A stretch of DNA of 64,000 nt from Streptomyces rishiriensis (GTDB lineage Bacteria > Actinomycetota > Actinomycetes > Streptomycetales > Streptomycetaceae), in assembly GCF_003112535.1 (NCBI RefSeq), contig NZ_BEWA01000018.1, forward strand, positions 62,001-126,000, given 5' to 3'. The position numbers and the translations under genes were made by a program. The notes under the pieces are model-generated. The model was not told where the DNA came from. It did no database searches and saw only the letters and a list, made by a program, of their open reading frames with translations. Of this stretch, positions 8,289 through 15,512 are shown in pieces. The number at the start of each line of letters is the position of its first letter. Within the stretch, counting starts at the first letter, position 1.

Positions 8289-8669
8289 ATGCCGGAACTC
8301 AGCCGTCGTCGCGCACTCACCGCGGCGGCCGTCGTCGCCGGTGCCCCGTTCGCCGCCGCCACCGCCGCCCGGGCCGCCGAGCCGCACCACGACGCCCACG
8401 GCGGCTCCCACGACTCCCCCGAGTCCTTCGACGAGGTCTACCGGGGCCGCCGCATACAGGGCCGGCCCGCCACCGGGAGCGGCCACCACCACGGCGGCGG
8501 CTACGCCGTGTACGTCGACGGGGTGGAGCTGCACGTGATGCGCAACGCCGACGGCTCCTGGATCAGCGTGGTCAGTCACTACGCCCCGGTGTCCACGCCG
8601 AGGGCCGCGGCCCGCGCCGCGGTCGACGAGCTGCAGGGCGCCCGGCTCGAACCCTTCCCCGCCGGCTGA
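8289..8669 (+). CDS. melC1: Tyrosinase copper chaperone / cofactor MelC1
   Basis: A 126-residue caddie protein needed for copper loading and export of tyrosinase. The N terminus LSRRRALTAAAVVAG is a twin-arginine signal peptide ending near ARAAEP. The mature part is His-rich (HHDAHGGSHD and GHHHGGG, copper-donating patches) and contains the conserved YAVYVDGVELHVM strand. MelC1 forms a complex with apo-MelC2, delivers Cu(II), and lets the complex leave by the Tat route; that part is known from S. antibioticus and S. lividans. The start follows CAGGAGG. It lies 46 bp upstream of melC2 in one operon. Confidence 0.95.
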   Translation: MPELSRRRALTAAAVVAGAPFAAATAARAAEPHHDAHGGSHDSPESFDEVYRGRRIQGRPATGSGHHHGGGYAVYVDGVELHVMRNADGSWISVVSHYAPVSTPRAAARAAVDELQGARLEPFPAG

Positions 8670-8715
8670 CCGGCCGCCGTCCGCCCTCCTCTCCCGCACC
8701 CTTGGAGCACCGCAC

Positions 8716-9573
8716 ATGACCGTCCGCAAGAACCAGGCGTCCCTGACCTCCGACGAGAAGCGGCGGTTCGTCGCCGCCGTCCTCGAACTCAAGCGCAACG
8801 GCCGCTACGACGCCTTCGTCACCACTCACAACGCCTTCATCCTCGGCGACACCGACAACGGGGAGCGCACCGGCCACCGTTCGCCGTCGTTCCTGCCCTG
8901 GCACCGCAGATTCCTCCTGGAGTTCGAGCGGGCGCTGCAGTCCGTGGACGCGTCGGTGTCGCTGCCGTACTGGGACTGGTCCGCCGACCGTTCGCCCCGC
9001 TCGTCGCTGTGGGCGCCCGACTTCCTGGGCGGCAGCGGGCGCAGCCGGGACGGCCAGGTGATGGACGGCCCGTTCGCCGCCTCGGCGGGCGCCTGGCCGA
9101 TCAACGTGCGGGTGGACGGGCGCACCTATCTGCGGCGCGCGTTGGGGGCGGGCGTGCGCGAGCTGCCGACCCGGTCCGAGGTGGACTCGGTCCTGGCGAT
9201 GGCGACGTACGACATGGCGCCCTGGAACAGCGCCTCCGACGGCTTCCGCAACCATCTCGAGGGCTGGCGCGGGGTCAATCTGCACAACCGGGTCCATGTG
9301 TGGGTCGGCGGCCAGATGGGGACCGGGGTCTCCCCCAACGACCCGGTGTTCTGGCTGCACCACGCCTACATAGACAAGCTGTGGGCCCAGTGGCAGCGCC
9401 GGCACCCGGGGTCCGCCTACCTCCCCGGCGGCGGGACGCCGGACGTCGTCGATCTGCACGAGACGATGAAGCCCTGGAACGACACCGCCCCGGCGGACCT
9501 TCTCGATCACACGGCGTACTACACCTTCGACGCCCTCGACGCGGACCGTCCCGCTCGCGCCGTCGCCGGCTGA
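8716..9573 (+). CDS. melC2: Tyrosinase MelC2
   Basis: A 285-residue type-3 copper enzyme that oxidises monophenols and o-diphenols to quinones for melanin formation. All six copper ligands are present: His38, His54 and His63 (CuA: THNA, GHR, PWHRRF) and His190, His194 and His216 (CuB: LHNRVH, LHHAY). It has no signal peptide of its own and is exported with MelC1. The length is slightly above the usual 273 residues because of a longer C-terminal tail. It is expected to be copper-induced with melC1; no operator was identified. Confidence 0.96.
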   Translation: MTVRKNQASLTSDEKRRFVAAVLELKRNGRYDAFVTTHNAFILGDTDNGERTGHRSPSFLPWHRRFLLEFERALQSVDASVSLPYWDWSADRSPRSSLWAPDFLGGSGRSRDGQVMDGPFAASAGAWPINVRVDGRTYLRRALGAGVRELPTRSEVDSVLAMATYDMAPWNSASDGFRNHLEGWRGVNLHNRVHVWVGGQMGTGVSPNDPVFWLHHAYIDKLWAQWQRRHPGSAYLPGGGTPDVVDLHETMKPWNDTAPADLLDHTAYYTFDALDADRPARAVAG

Positions 9574-9663
9574 TCGCCGCCGCCCGGTTTGCGGCACGGG
9601 TCACGGGTACCCGCACCGACGTCACCGACCATACGAACCACGACAACGCAGGAGGAGACGACC

Positions 9664-10116
9664 GTGTCGCAGGTCGAGGAATCCATCGAGGTCGGCGTGC
9701 CCGTGCACACCGCCTACAACCAGTGGACGCAGTTCGAGACGTTCCCGAAGTTCATGAGCGGGGTGGAACGCGTCGAACAGCGGTCCGACACGCTCACGCA
9801 CTGGGTGACCAGTGTCGACGGCGTGCACCGGGAGTTCGACGCGGAGATCACGGAACAGATCCCCGACGAACGGGTCGCCTGGACCACCGTCTCCGGCGAG
9901 GCCCGGCAGGCCGGGGTGGTGACCTTCCACCGGCTCGACGACGGACACACCAAGGTGATGCTCCAGATGGAGTTCCAGCCGGAGGGCGTCGCCGAGAAGG
10001 TCGGCGACAAGCTGGGCTTGGTGAAGCGTCGCGCCAAGGGCGATCTGGAGCGCTTCAAGGAGTTCATCGAGGACCGCGGCCTGGAGACCGGAGGGTGGCG
10101 CGGCGCGGTGCTGTGA
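9664..10116 (+). CDS. SRPBCC-family (cyclase/dehydrase-type) lipid-binding protein
   Basis: A 150-residue START-like protein. The N-terminal SQVEESIEVGVPVHTAYNQWTQFETFPKFMSGVERVEQ is a typical polyketide-cyclase/dehydrase or Coq10-like entry, followed by a beta-sheet core and a C-terminal helix (KRRAKGDLERFKEFIE). Such proteins bind hydrophobic ligands in a central cavity; the ligand is unknown. The GTG start at 9664 is set by GGAGGAG about 7 nt upstream, whereas the longer frame back to 9589 has no ribosome binding site. It sits 90 bp after melC2 on the same strand and may be cotranscribed. Confidence 0.85.
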   Translation: MSQVEESIEVGVPVHTAYNQWTQFETFPKFMSGVERVEQRSDTLTHWVTSVDGVHREFDAEITEQIPDERVAWTTVSGEARQAGVVTFHRLDDGHTKVMLQMEFQPEGVAEKVGDKLGLVKRRAKGDLERFKEFIEDRGLETGGWRGAVL

Positions 10117-10131
10117 CGGCCGCGCCCTCGC

Positions 10132-10845
10132 TCAACCCGCGTCCGCCGTACGGCACTCCGGGTGCCCCCAGCCCTGCGCGTTCTTGGCGATCTCCTCGCC
10201 CGCCGCGTAGGGGCGGCCGCACGGACAGCGGCCGGGGAACTTGGCCTTGATCGTGCGGGAGGACGAACCGCCGCTCCGCCGGGACGACTTGTTCCCGGCG
10301 GGGCGGCCGTTCTTCTGTCCGGACGCCGTCTTCGGGGTGTCCGGCGAGGCCGGCGGCTCGGGGGACCCCTGAGCGCTGCCGGCCGGCTGCTGGACGATCG
10401 CCGCCTGGCTGGCGGCGCGGTCGGCGAAGTCGTTGAGCGGGTCGCCGTCGACCTGGTGGGCGGGCACGTAGCGGAAGTCGACCGAGCGGCCCTCGAGCAG
10501 CTCGTCGATGCGCACGACCAGTTCCTGGTTGGCCACCGGCTTCCCCGCGGAGGTCTTCCAGCCGTTGCGCTTCCAGCCGGGCAGCCAGGTGGTGACGGCC
10601 TTCATGGCGTACTGCGAGTCCATGCGGACCTCAAGCGGAACGGCCGGGTCGGTCGCAGCCAACAGGCGTTCCAACGCGGTCAGTTCGGCGACGTTGTTGG
10701 TGGCTCTGCCGAGCGGCCCCGCCTCCCAGCGGGTCGGCGCCTCCGCGTCGTCCGCGACCACCCACGCCCAGGCCGCCGGACCCGGGTTCCCTTTCGAGGC
10801 CCCGTCGCACGCGGCCACCACTCGTTCACGCATGCGCACGATCAT
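10132..10845 (-). CDS. rnhA: Ribonuclease HI with C-terminal Cys-rich extension
   Basis: A 237-residue protein. Residues 8-150 are an RNase H fold that cleaves the RNA strand of RNA-DNA hybrids. The metal-binding residues are present: Asp14 (CDGASKGNPGP), Glu54 (NNVAELTALE), Asp76 (MDSQYAMKAV), His130, and Asp142 (NDFAD). After a Pro/Ser/Lys linker comes a tail with CPCGRPYAAGEEI and a later Cys (GHPEC), suggesting a small zinc-binding or substrate-binding module absent from E. coli RNase HI. An alternative ATG at 10833 would remove four residues. It is convergent with the SRPBCC gene, with a 15-bp gap. Confidence 0.92.
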   Translation of the reverse strand: MIVRMRERVVAACDGASKGNPGPAAWAWVVADDAEAPTRWEAGPLGRATNNVAELTALERLLAATDPAVPLEVRMDSQYAMKAVTTWLPGWKRNGWKTSAGKPVANQELVVRIDELLEGRSVDFRYVPAHQVDGDPLNDFADRAASQAAIVQQPAGSAQGSPEPPASPDTPKTASGQKNGRPAGNKSSRRSGGSSSRTIKAKFPGRCPCGRPYAAGEEIAKNAQGWGHPECRTADAG

Positions 10846-10872
10846 GCCATGGGGCCCCGGGTCCTCGACCTT

Positions 10873-11673
10873 CTAGGGCACCTCGTCGGCTTGGGGCATC
10901 TCGCCCGCGGTGGTCGTCAAGTCGATCACGGAGAAGCTCGCGCCCTGCGGGTCGCTGAGCGCCGCGAACCGGCCGAACGGCGTGTCCATCGGACCGAAGC
11001 GCAGCACGCCGCCGTGCCGGGTAGCCCTGGCCACCGCCTCGTCGCAGTCCTCGACCGTGAAGTAGACGTTGACGTACGACGGCACCTCGGGCGGGAACTC
11101 CTCCCCCATCCGCATCCGGCCGAGCACGGTCTGGCCGCCGACGTCGAACATCCGGAAGTCGACGGCGTCGTCCCGCATCTGCTTGGCCTTGTACGGGAAG
11201 ACGGCCGGGAGGAACGCGTCCGTCTTCTCGGGTTCGCGGGTGAAGACCTCGGCCCAGCAGAACGCGCCGGGCTGCTCGGGTGGGGCCTCGAAGCCCTCGT
11301 GGACGCCCGCCTGCCACACCCCGAACACGGCGCCGCCGGGTTCGCGTCCCAGGCACATGGTGCCGAAATCCCCGACCTGCATCGGCTCCATCAGCACCTC
11401 GCCGCCGTGCTCACGGATCCTGGCGGCGGTCGCGGCGGCGTCCGGGGAGGCCAAGTACAGGCACCACTGGGACTGTCCCTCCTGACCGGGCATCGGCGGG
11501 ACGACGGCGGCCACCGCCTTGCCGTCGACGTAGGCCTGGGTGTAGTTCCCGTACTCCGACGTCGCCTCGCCGAAGGTCCAGCCGAGGACGTCGCCGTAGA
11601 ACCTCTTGGCGCCCTCCACGTCGCTGAACATCGCGTCGGCCCAGCACGGGGCTCCCTCTGGTCGTACGGCCAT
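10873..11673 (-). CDS. VOC family protein, two glyoxalase-like domains
   Basis: A 266-residue tandem VOC protein. Domain 1 (about 1-122) begins GAPCWADAMFSDVEGAKRFYG and domain 2 (about 132-255) begins GAFCWAEVFTREPEKTDAF, each with four betaalphabetabetabeta-type repeats. It resembles the mycobacterial antigen Cfp30B and other actinobacterial double-VOC proteins called glyoxalase or hydroxylase without proven substrates. The ATG at 11673 is preferred because family members begin MAVRPEG; a GTG lies one codon upstream. AGGAGG precedes it. It lies 27 bp upstream of rnhA on the same strand, with no functional link apparent. Confidence 0.88.
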   Translation of the reverse strand: MAVRPEGAPCWADAMFSDVEGAKRFYGDVLGWTFGEATSEYGNYTQAYVDGKAVAAVVPPMPGQEGQSQWCLYLASPDAAATAARIREHGGEVLMEPMQVGDFGTMCLGREPGGAVFGVWQAGVHEGFEAPPEQPGAFCWAEVFTREPEKTDAFLPAVFPYKAKQMRDDAVDFRMFDVGGQTVLGRMRMGEEFPPEVPSYVNVYFTVEDCDEAVARATRHGGVLRFGPMDTPFGRFAALSDPQGASFSVIDLTTTAGEMPQADEVP

Positions 11674-11881
11674 CACGACGGCCCTCCTGATGAGATGGGT
11701 TTTGTCCGGTTCCTCACGCTAGCCACCCGCCCCTCGGCCCGCGCGCCGAGCACGCGGGCCGCCAGGAGCGACCGGGCGTGCGACCCGGCGTGCGACCCGG
11801 ACCGGACCGGTCGGCCGCGCCGCGAAATCCGTTGGACGGCGGGGCAGTCGGCCTCGTCCAATGGGGCGCATGTGTGCCGCT

Positions 11882-12805
11882 GTGAAGATGCGTCCGGACG
11901 AGGTCGACCTCGACGCCCCGCTGGTGAGCGGGCTCGTCGCCGCCCAGTTCCCGCGGTGGGCCGGGCTGCCCGTGCGGCGGCTGCCCTCCTCCGGCACGGA
12001 GAACGCGATGTTCCGGCTGGGCGACGACAAGGTGGTGCGACTGCCCCGGCACCCCGGCGCGGTCGAGAGCGTGGGGCACGAGGCGCGCTGGCTGGCCCGG
12101 CTCGGGCCCGCGCTGCCGGTGGCGGCGCCGGTGCCGCTGGCGCAGGGCAGGCCGGGAGAGGGGTTCGCCTGGCCGTGGTCGGTCTACGGCTGGCTGGACG
12201 GCCGCAACCCCGTCGCGGGCGCCGTGGAGCGGCCGCTGTCGCTGGCGGCGGAGCTGGCGGCGTTCGTCACCGCCCTGCGCGGGATCGACCCGCGTGGCGG
12301 CCCGCGGAACCACCGCGGCGTTCCGCTGGCCGAGCGCGACGCCCCCACCCGCGACGCCCTCGCCCGCCTCACCGGGCGGATCGACACCGACGCGGTCACC
12401 GCCCTGTGGGAGGAGGCGCTGCGGGCGCCGGGCCGCACGGCGCCGCCCGTATGGGCCCACGGGGACATCTCGCCCGGGAACGTGCTGGTCCAGGACGGGC
12501 GACTGGCAGCGGTGATCGACTTCGGCTGCGTCGGGGTCGGCGACCCGGCCGTCGATCTGATCGTCGCCTGGAATCTGCTCCCCGCCTCGGCGCGCGGCGC
12601 CTTCCGCGACGCCGTGGGCGCGGACGACGCCGAGTGGGCGCGCGGCCGGGGCTGGGCCCTGTCGATCTCGCTGATCCAGCTGCCGTACTACTGGGAGACC
12701 AATCCGCCGCTGGCGGAGAACTCCCGGCATGTGATCGGAGAGATCCTGGCCGAAGCCCGGTCGGCCGGCCCGCCCCCGGCGTCCGGCGCCTACTCGCCCT
12801 CGTAG
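11882..12805 (+). CDS. Aminoglycoside phosphotransferase-family kinase
   Basis: A 307-residue APH/choline-kinase-fold protein. The catalytic loop is WAHGDISPGNVLV and the metal-binding motif is VIDFGCVGVGDPAVDL, both intact, so it should be an active small-molecule kinase. The N-terminal lobe ends in a Tyr-Gly-Trp hinge (VYGWLDG). The substrate could be an aminoglycoside or macrolide, or an endogenous metabolite; sequence alone cannot decide. I prefer the GTG at 11882 (V-K-M-R-P-D-E-V) because relatives begin at that point. An ATG at 11861 is the longest alternative and would overlap the inverted repeat TTGGACG...CGTCCAA (11832-11861). Confidence 0.85.
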   Translation: MKMRPDEVDLDAPLVSGLVAAQFPRWAGLPVRRLPSSGTENAMFRLGDDKVVRLPRHPGAVESVGHEARWLARLGPALPVAAPVPLAQGRPGEGFAWPWSVYGWLDGRNPVAGAVERPLSLAAELAAFVTALRGIDPRGGPRNHRGVPLAERDAPTRDALARLTGRIDTDAVTALWEEALRAPGRTAPPVWAHGDISPGNVLVQDGRLAAVIDFGCVGVGDPAVDLIVAWNLLPASARGAFRDAVGADDAEWARGRGWALSISLIQLPYYWETNPPLAENSRHVIGEILAEARSAGPPPASGAYSPS

Positions 12806-13272
12806 GCCCTGCGCAGGGCGGCGAGATCGAGCTTGCCCATGGCGTACATGGCCCGGGTGGTGCGCGCGGCCTTCTCGGGGTCGGGGTCGCTGATCATCTC
12901 GATCACCCCGTCCGGGATGACCTGCCAGGACAGCCCGTACCTGTCCTTCAGCCAGCCGCACGGGCCGGGCTCGCCGCCGTTCTCGGTGAGCTTGGCCCAG
13001 TAGTGGTCGACCTCCTCCTGGTCCGCGCAGTGGATCTGGAAGGAGATCGCCTCGCTGAAGGTGAACTGCGGGCCGCCGTTGATCCCGACGAACCTCTGTC
13101 CGTTGGCCGTGAACTCGACGGCCAGCACGGAGCCCGCCGGACCGGGACCGGCCTCGTTGTAGCGGCCGATGCTCCCGATCGCGGAGTTCTTGAAGATCGA
13201 GACGTAGTAGTGGGCGGCTTCCTCGGCCTGGCCGTCGAACCAGAGACACGTGGTGAATCCGTCGGTGGTCAT
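12790..13272 (-). CDS. VOC / PhnB-like protein
   Basis: A 160-residue protein of the PhnB/3-demethylubiquinone-methyltransferase-like VOC subgroup. Diagnostic segments are TTCLWFDGQAEEAAHYYVSIF, INGGPQFTFSEAISFQIHC and GLSWQVIPDGVIEMI. The function is unknown; members are often called 3-demethylubiquinone-9 3-methyltransferase without proof. The C-terminal tail (KAARTTRAMYAMGKLDLAALRRAYEG) is typical of the actinobacterial branch. Its stop lies inside the 3' end of the convergent kinase gene, a 16-nt overlap. AGGAGG precedes the ATG. Confidence 0.87.
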   Translation of the reverse strand: MTTDGFTTCLWFDGQAEEAAHYYVSIFKNSAIGSIGRYNEAGPGPAGSVLAVEFTANGQRFVGINGGPQFTFSEAISFQIHCADQEEVDHYWAKLTENGGEPGPCGWLKDRYGLSWQVIPDGVIEMISDPDPEKAARTTRAMYAMGKLDLAALRRAYEGE

Positions 13273-13351
13273 CGCAAACCTCCTGGGCGTGGGACGCGGT
13301 CTTCAGTGTCGACTCCCGCGGGCTCCGGAACTCATCGGCCGGACCGCCGGA

Positions 13352-13402
13352 CGTGCGCGGCCCGCCGGACCCGAGCCCGGACGTTCCGGCGGGCCGCGCA
13401 CG
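13352..13402. terminator. Perfect 18-bp hairpin between divergent genes
   Basis: The arms CGTGCGCGGCCCGCCGGA and TCCGGCGGGCCGCGCACG pair perfectly around a 15-nt loop. The hairpin lies between the start of the VOC gene (minus strand) and clpP3 (plus strand), where no known transcript ends, and stops 14 bp before the first PopR-like palindrome. It looks like a terminator used as an insulator, or the end of an unannotated RNA. Confidence 0.5.
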
Positions 13403-13416
13403 ACACCCCGGAGCCC

Positions 13417-13446
13417 TCTGCCCCTGGCGAATCTGCCGCGGGCAGA
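13417..13446 (+). promoter_or_regulatory. Tandem PopR-type operator of clpP3-clpP4
   Basis: Site B (13432-13446) is TCTGCC-GCG-GGCAGA, a perfect palindrome. Site A (13417-13431) is TCTGCC-CCT-GGCGAA, a degenerate copy 15 bp upstream. As I recall, the S. lividans activator PopR recognises TTCTGCC-N3-GGCAGAA in front of clpP3, and site B matches its core. It ends 72 bp before the clpP3 ATG, suitable for an activator. Confidence 0.72.
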
Positions 13447-13518
13447 GAAACGGCGTCCGGGCGCGGAGCCCGGTCAACAGTGGAGTCGACGGCATCCGCG
13501 CCACGACGAGGAGAACCG

Positions 13519-14157
13519 ATGACTCCACACACCACGTTCGCCCCCCGGGCCGAGGAGGGCGACACGGCGCCCACCCGGTTCGACGACCAGCTCGCCGCGC
13601 AGCTGCTCGGCCGGCGCATCGTCCTGCTCGGCACCCAGGTCGACGAGGTCTCCGCGAACCGGATCTGCTCCCAGCTGCTGATCCTGTCGGCGGAGGACCC
13701 GCGCACCGACATCAGCCTGTACATCAACAGCCCGGGCGGATCGGTGCACGCGGGCCTGGCGATCTACGACACGATGCAGCTGATCCCCAACGACGTCTCG
13801 ACGCTCGCCATGGGCTTCGCGGCCAGCATGGGCCAGTTCCTGCTCAGCGTCGGCGCTCCCGGCAAGCGGTACGCGCTGCCGAACGCACGCGTGATGATGC
13901 ACCAGCCGTCGGCGGGGATCGGCGGCACCACCGCGGACATCGAGATCCAGGCCGAGAACCTGGAGTTCACCAAGCGGACCATCGAGCGGATCACCGCCGA
14001 GCACACCGGACAGTCCCCGGAGACCATCTCCCGGGACGGGGACCGCGACCGCTGGTTCACGGCGGAGCAGGCCAGGGAGTACGGCATGGTGGACCGGGTC
14101 GTGGAGTCCCTCGCGGACGTCCAGCCCACCGCCTCCAAGCGACGGATGGGGCTGTGA
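13519..14157 (+). CDS. clpP3: ATP-dependent Clp protease proteolytic subunit ClpP3
   Basis: A 212-residue serine peptidase that forms ring-shaped chambers fed by Clp ATPases. The complete triad is present: Ser103 (GFAASMGQ), His128 (RVMMHQP) and Asp177 (DGDRDRWF). The INSPGGSVHAG turn and the YDTMQLI handle region are conserved. The ATG follows GAGGAGAAC. It is the first gene of a two-gene operon with clpP4, one base separating the stop and the next ATG. In S. lividans this pair is silent while clpP1P2 is active and is switched on by PopR when ClpP1 is missing. The nearby popR and the operator copy that arrangement. Confidence 0.93.
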   Translation: MTPHTTFAPRAEEGDTAPTRFDDQLAAQLLGRRIVLLGTQVDEVSANRICSQLLILSAEDPRTDISLYINSPGGSVHAGLAIYDTMQLIPNDVSTLAMGFAASMGQFLLSVGAPGKRYALPNARVMMHQPSAGIGGTTADIEIQAENLEFTKRTIERITAEHTGQSPETISRDGDRDRWFTAEQAREYGMVDRVVESLADVQPTASKRRMGL

Positions 14158-14158
14158 C

Positions 14159-14761
14159 ATGGGGACCTACACGATTCCGAACGTCGTCGAGCGGACCCCG
14201 CAGGGCGAGCGGTCCTACGACGTGTTCAGCCGGCTGCTGTCCGAGCGGATCATCTTCATCGGCACGGAGATCGACGACGGCGTCGCCAACGTCGTCATCG
14301 CGCAACTCCTGCATCTGGAGTCGTCGGCGCCGGAGAACGAGATCGCGATCTACCTCAACTCGCCCGGCGGCTCGTTCACCTCGCTGATGGCGATCTACGA
14401 CACGATGACGTACGTCCAGGCCCCCATCTCGACGTTCTGCGTCGGACAGGCGGCCTCGACGGCGGCCGTGCTGCTGGCCGGCGGGGACCCCGGCCGGCGG
14501 TTCGTGCTGGAGCACGCGCGCGTGCTGCTCGGGCAGCCGGCGAGCGGCGGCCGGCAGGGCACCGTGTCGGATCTGGCGCTGCAGGCTGCGGAGATGGTCC
14601 GCATCCGCTCGCAGGTGGAGGAGGTGCTGGCCCGGCACACCCGGCACGACGTCACGACGCTGCGCGCCGACATGGACCGCGACAAGGTGTTCACCGCCCA
14701 GGAGGCGGTGGCCTACGGGCTGGCCGACGAGGTGGTGAGCCGGCGTCTCGCCAAGGTGTGA
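14159..14761 (+). CDS. clpP4: Clp protease subunit ClpP4, catalytic His replaced
   Basis: A 200-residue ClpP-fold protein. The serine (Ser100 in VGQAASTAA) and the aspartate (Asp175 in MDRDKVF) are present. The position of the catalytic histidine reads LLGQP (Gly125) where ClpP3 has MMHQP, so the triad is broken. The fold elements LNSPGGSFTS and the YDTMTYV handle are conserved. It is therefore expected to be a structural or regulatory partner of ClpP3 in a mixed 14-mer, not a peptidase on its own; that is inference. It is translationally coupled to clpP3. The stop is 21 bp from the stop of the convergent popR. Confidence 0.92.
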   Translation: MGTYTIPNVVERTPQGERSYDVFSRLLSERIIFIGTEIDDGVANVVIAQLLHLESSAPENEIAIYLNSPGGSFTSLMAIYDTMTYVQAPISTFCVGQAASTAAVLLAGGDPGRRFVLEHARVLLGQPASGGRQGTVSDLALQAAEMVRIRSQVEEVLARHTRHDVTTLRADMDRDKVFTAQEAVAYGLADEVVSRRLAKV

Positions 14762-14782
14762 GACGCCGGCCCGCGGTGCCCG

Positions 14783-15214
14783 TCAGGCGGCCAGGCAGAG
14801 CCCGTCGTACGACGAGGCGGGCGTCGCGCGGCTGCGCGCGGGGGGCCGGCCGGCGAGCCTGACCAGCTCGCCCTGGGCCTGGGAGAGCAGGTCGCCCAGG
14901 CTCAGGCCGAGGGCCTGGGCAGCGGCCGCGAGGACCTCCGAGGAGGCCTCCTTGCGGCCGCGCTCGACCTCCGACAGGTACGGCATGGAAATGCGGGCGG
15001 AGTCGGCGACGTCCTTGAGGGTGCGCTCCTGCGCCTGCCGTTCGCGGCGCAGGACGTCTCCGATCAGGTCCCGCCACAGGGGCTCTCTCGCGGCGGGCCG
15101 GGAGACGGCGGGATCGGGAGAGGAGACGGGGACGCCCGGGCGCGCGGAGGGCGGGCGCAAGGGGATCACGCGGGCTCGGTTCGGCGCTTGGCTGCTCACG
15201 TCTTGATTGCTCAC
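14783..15214 (-). CDS. popR: PopR-type XRE-family activator of clpP3-clpP4
   Basis: A 143-residue regulator. Residues 48-110 form a Cro/CI-type helix-turn-helix (IGDVLRRERQAQERTLKDVADSARISMPYLSEVERGRKE), as in ClgR/PopR proteins. The protein ends LCLAA. A terminal Ala-Ala is the feature reported to make S. lividans PopR and ClgR substrates of ClpP1P2, so loss of ClpP stabilises the activator and turns on clpP3P4. The basic, Pro-rich N terminus (about 45 residues) is longer than in ClgR. The GTG start lies 6 nt after TAGGCT (15221-15226), suggesting a leaderless mRNA. Assignment as PopR rests on position, length and tail. Confidence 0.85.
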   Translation of the reverse strand: MSNQDVSSQAPNRARVIPLRPPSARPGVPVSSPDPAVSRPAAREPLWRDLIGDVLRRERQAQERTLKDVADSARISMPYLSEVERGRKEASSEVLAAAAQALGLSLGDLLSQAQGELVRLAGRPPARSRATPASSYDGLCLAA

Positions 15215-15325
15215 CTCTCAAGCCTAGGAGCGCCGGTCGGGCCCGCAAGAGTGCGGCATTGCGCCCTCGGTGGAATCGACGGGCGCGGGCGGCCGGGGGC
15301 CGTGGGCGGGCACCGGGGGCGGCGG

Positions 15326-15366
15326 TCCGTCGGCGGCGGGTCGCCGGCGGGCGGGTTGCCGACGGA
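15326..15366. repeat. 9-bp inverted repeat between popR and sigL
   Basis: The arms TCCGTCGGC and GCCGACGGA flank a 23-nt GC-rich spacer. The repeat lies in the divergent region about 147 bp before sigL. It could fold as a hairpin or act as a bipartite operator. No function is known. Confidence 0.4.
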
Positions 15367-15512
15367 TGGGCGGCCGCTACGATTTTCTTCGACATTCGTA
15401 TGCATGGGTCCGCGAAGACCGGGTACCCGCCCCCTGAACGGGCGTGCACGTGTGTGTCCGCTCACGGACCGAGAACAGCAGACGCCGAACCGTGACTGTC
15501 GAGGGAGAGACC

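Noticed and set aside
8289..10116. A biosynthetic gene cluster around the tyrosinase genes.
   Set aside because: There is no polyketide, peptide or terpene synthase nearby; melC1-melC2 is a self-standing pigment operon.
10162..14157. A 1331-codon frame on the plus strand ending at the ClpP3 stop.
   Set aside because: It runs antisense through RNase HI and the VOC genes and has no ribosome binding site. ClpP3 starts at 13519 with its own site and family N terminus.
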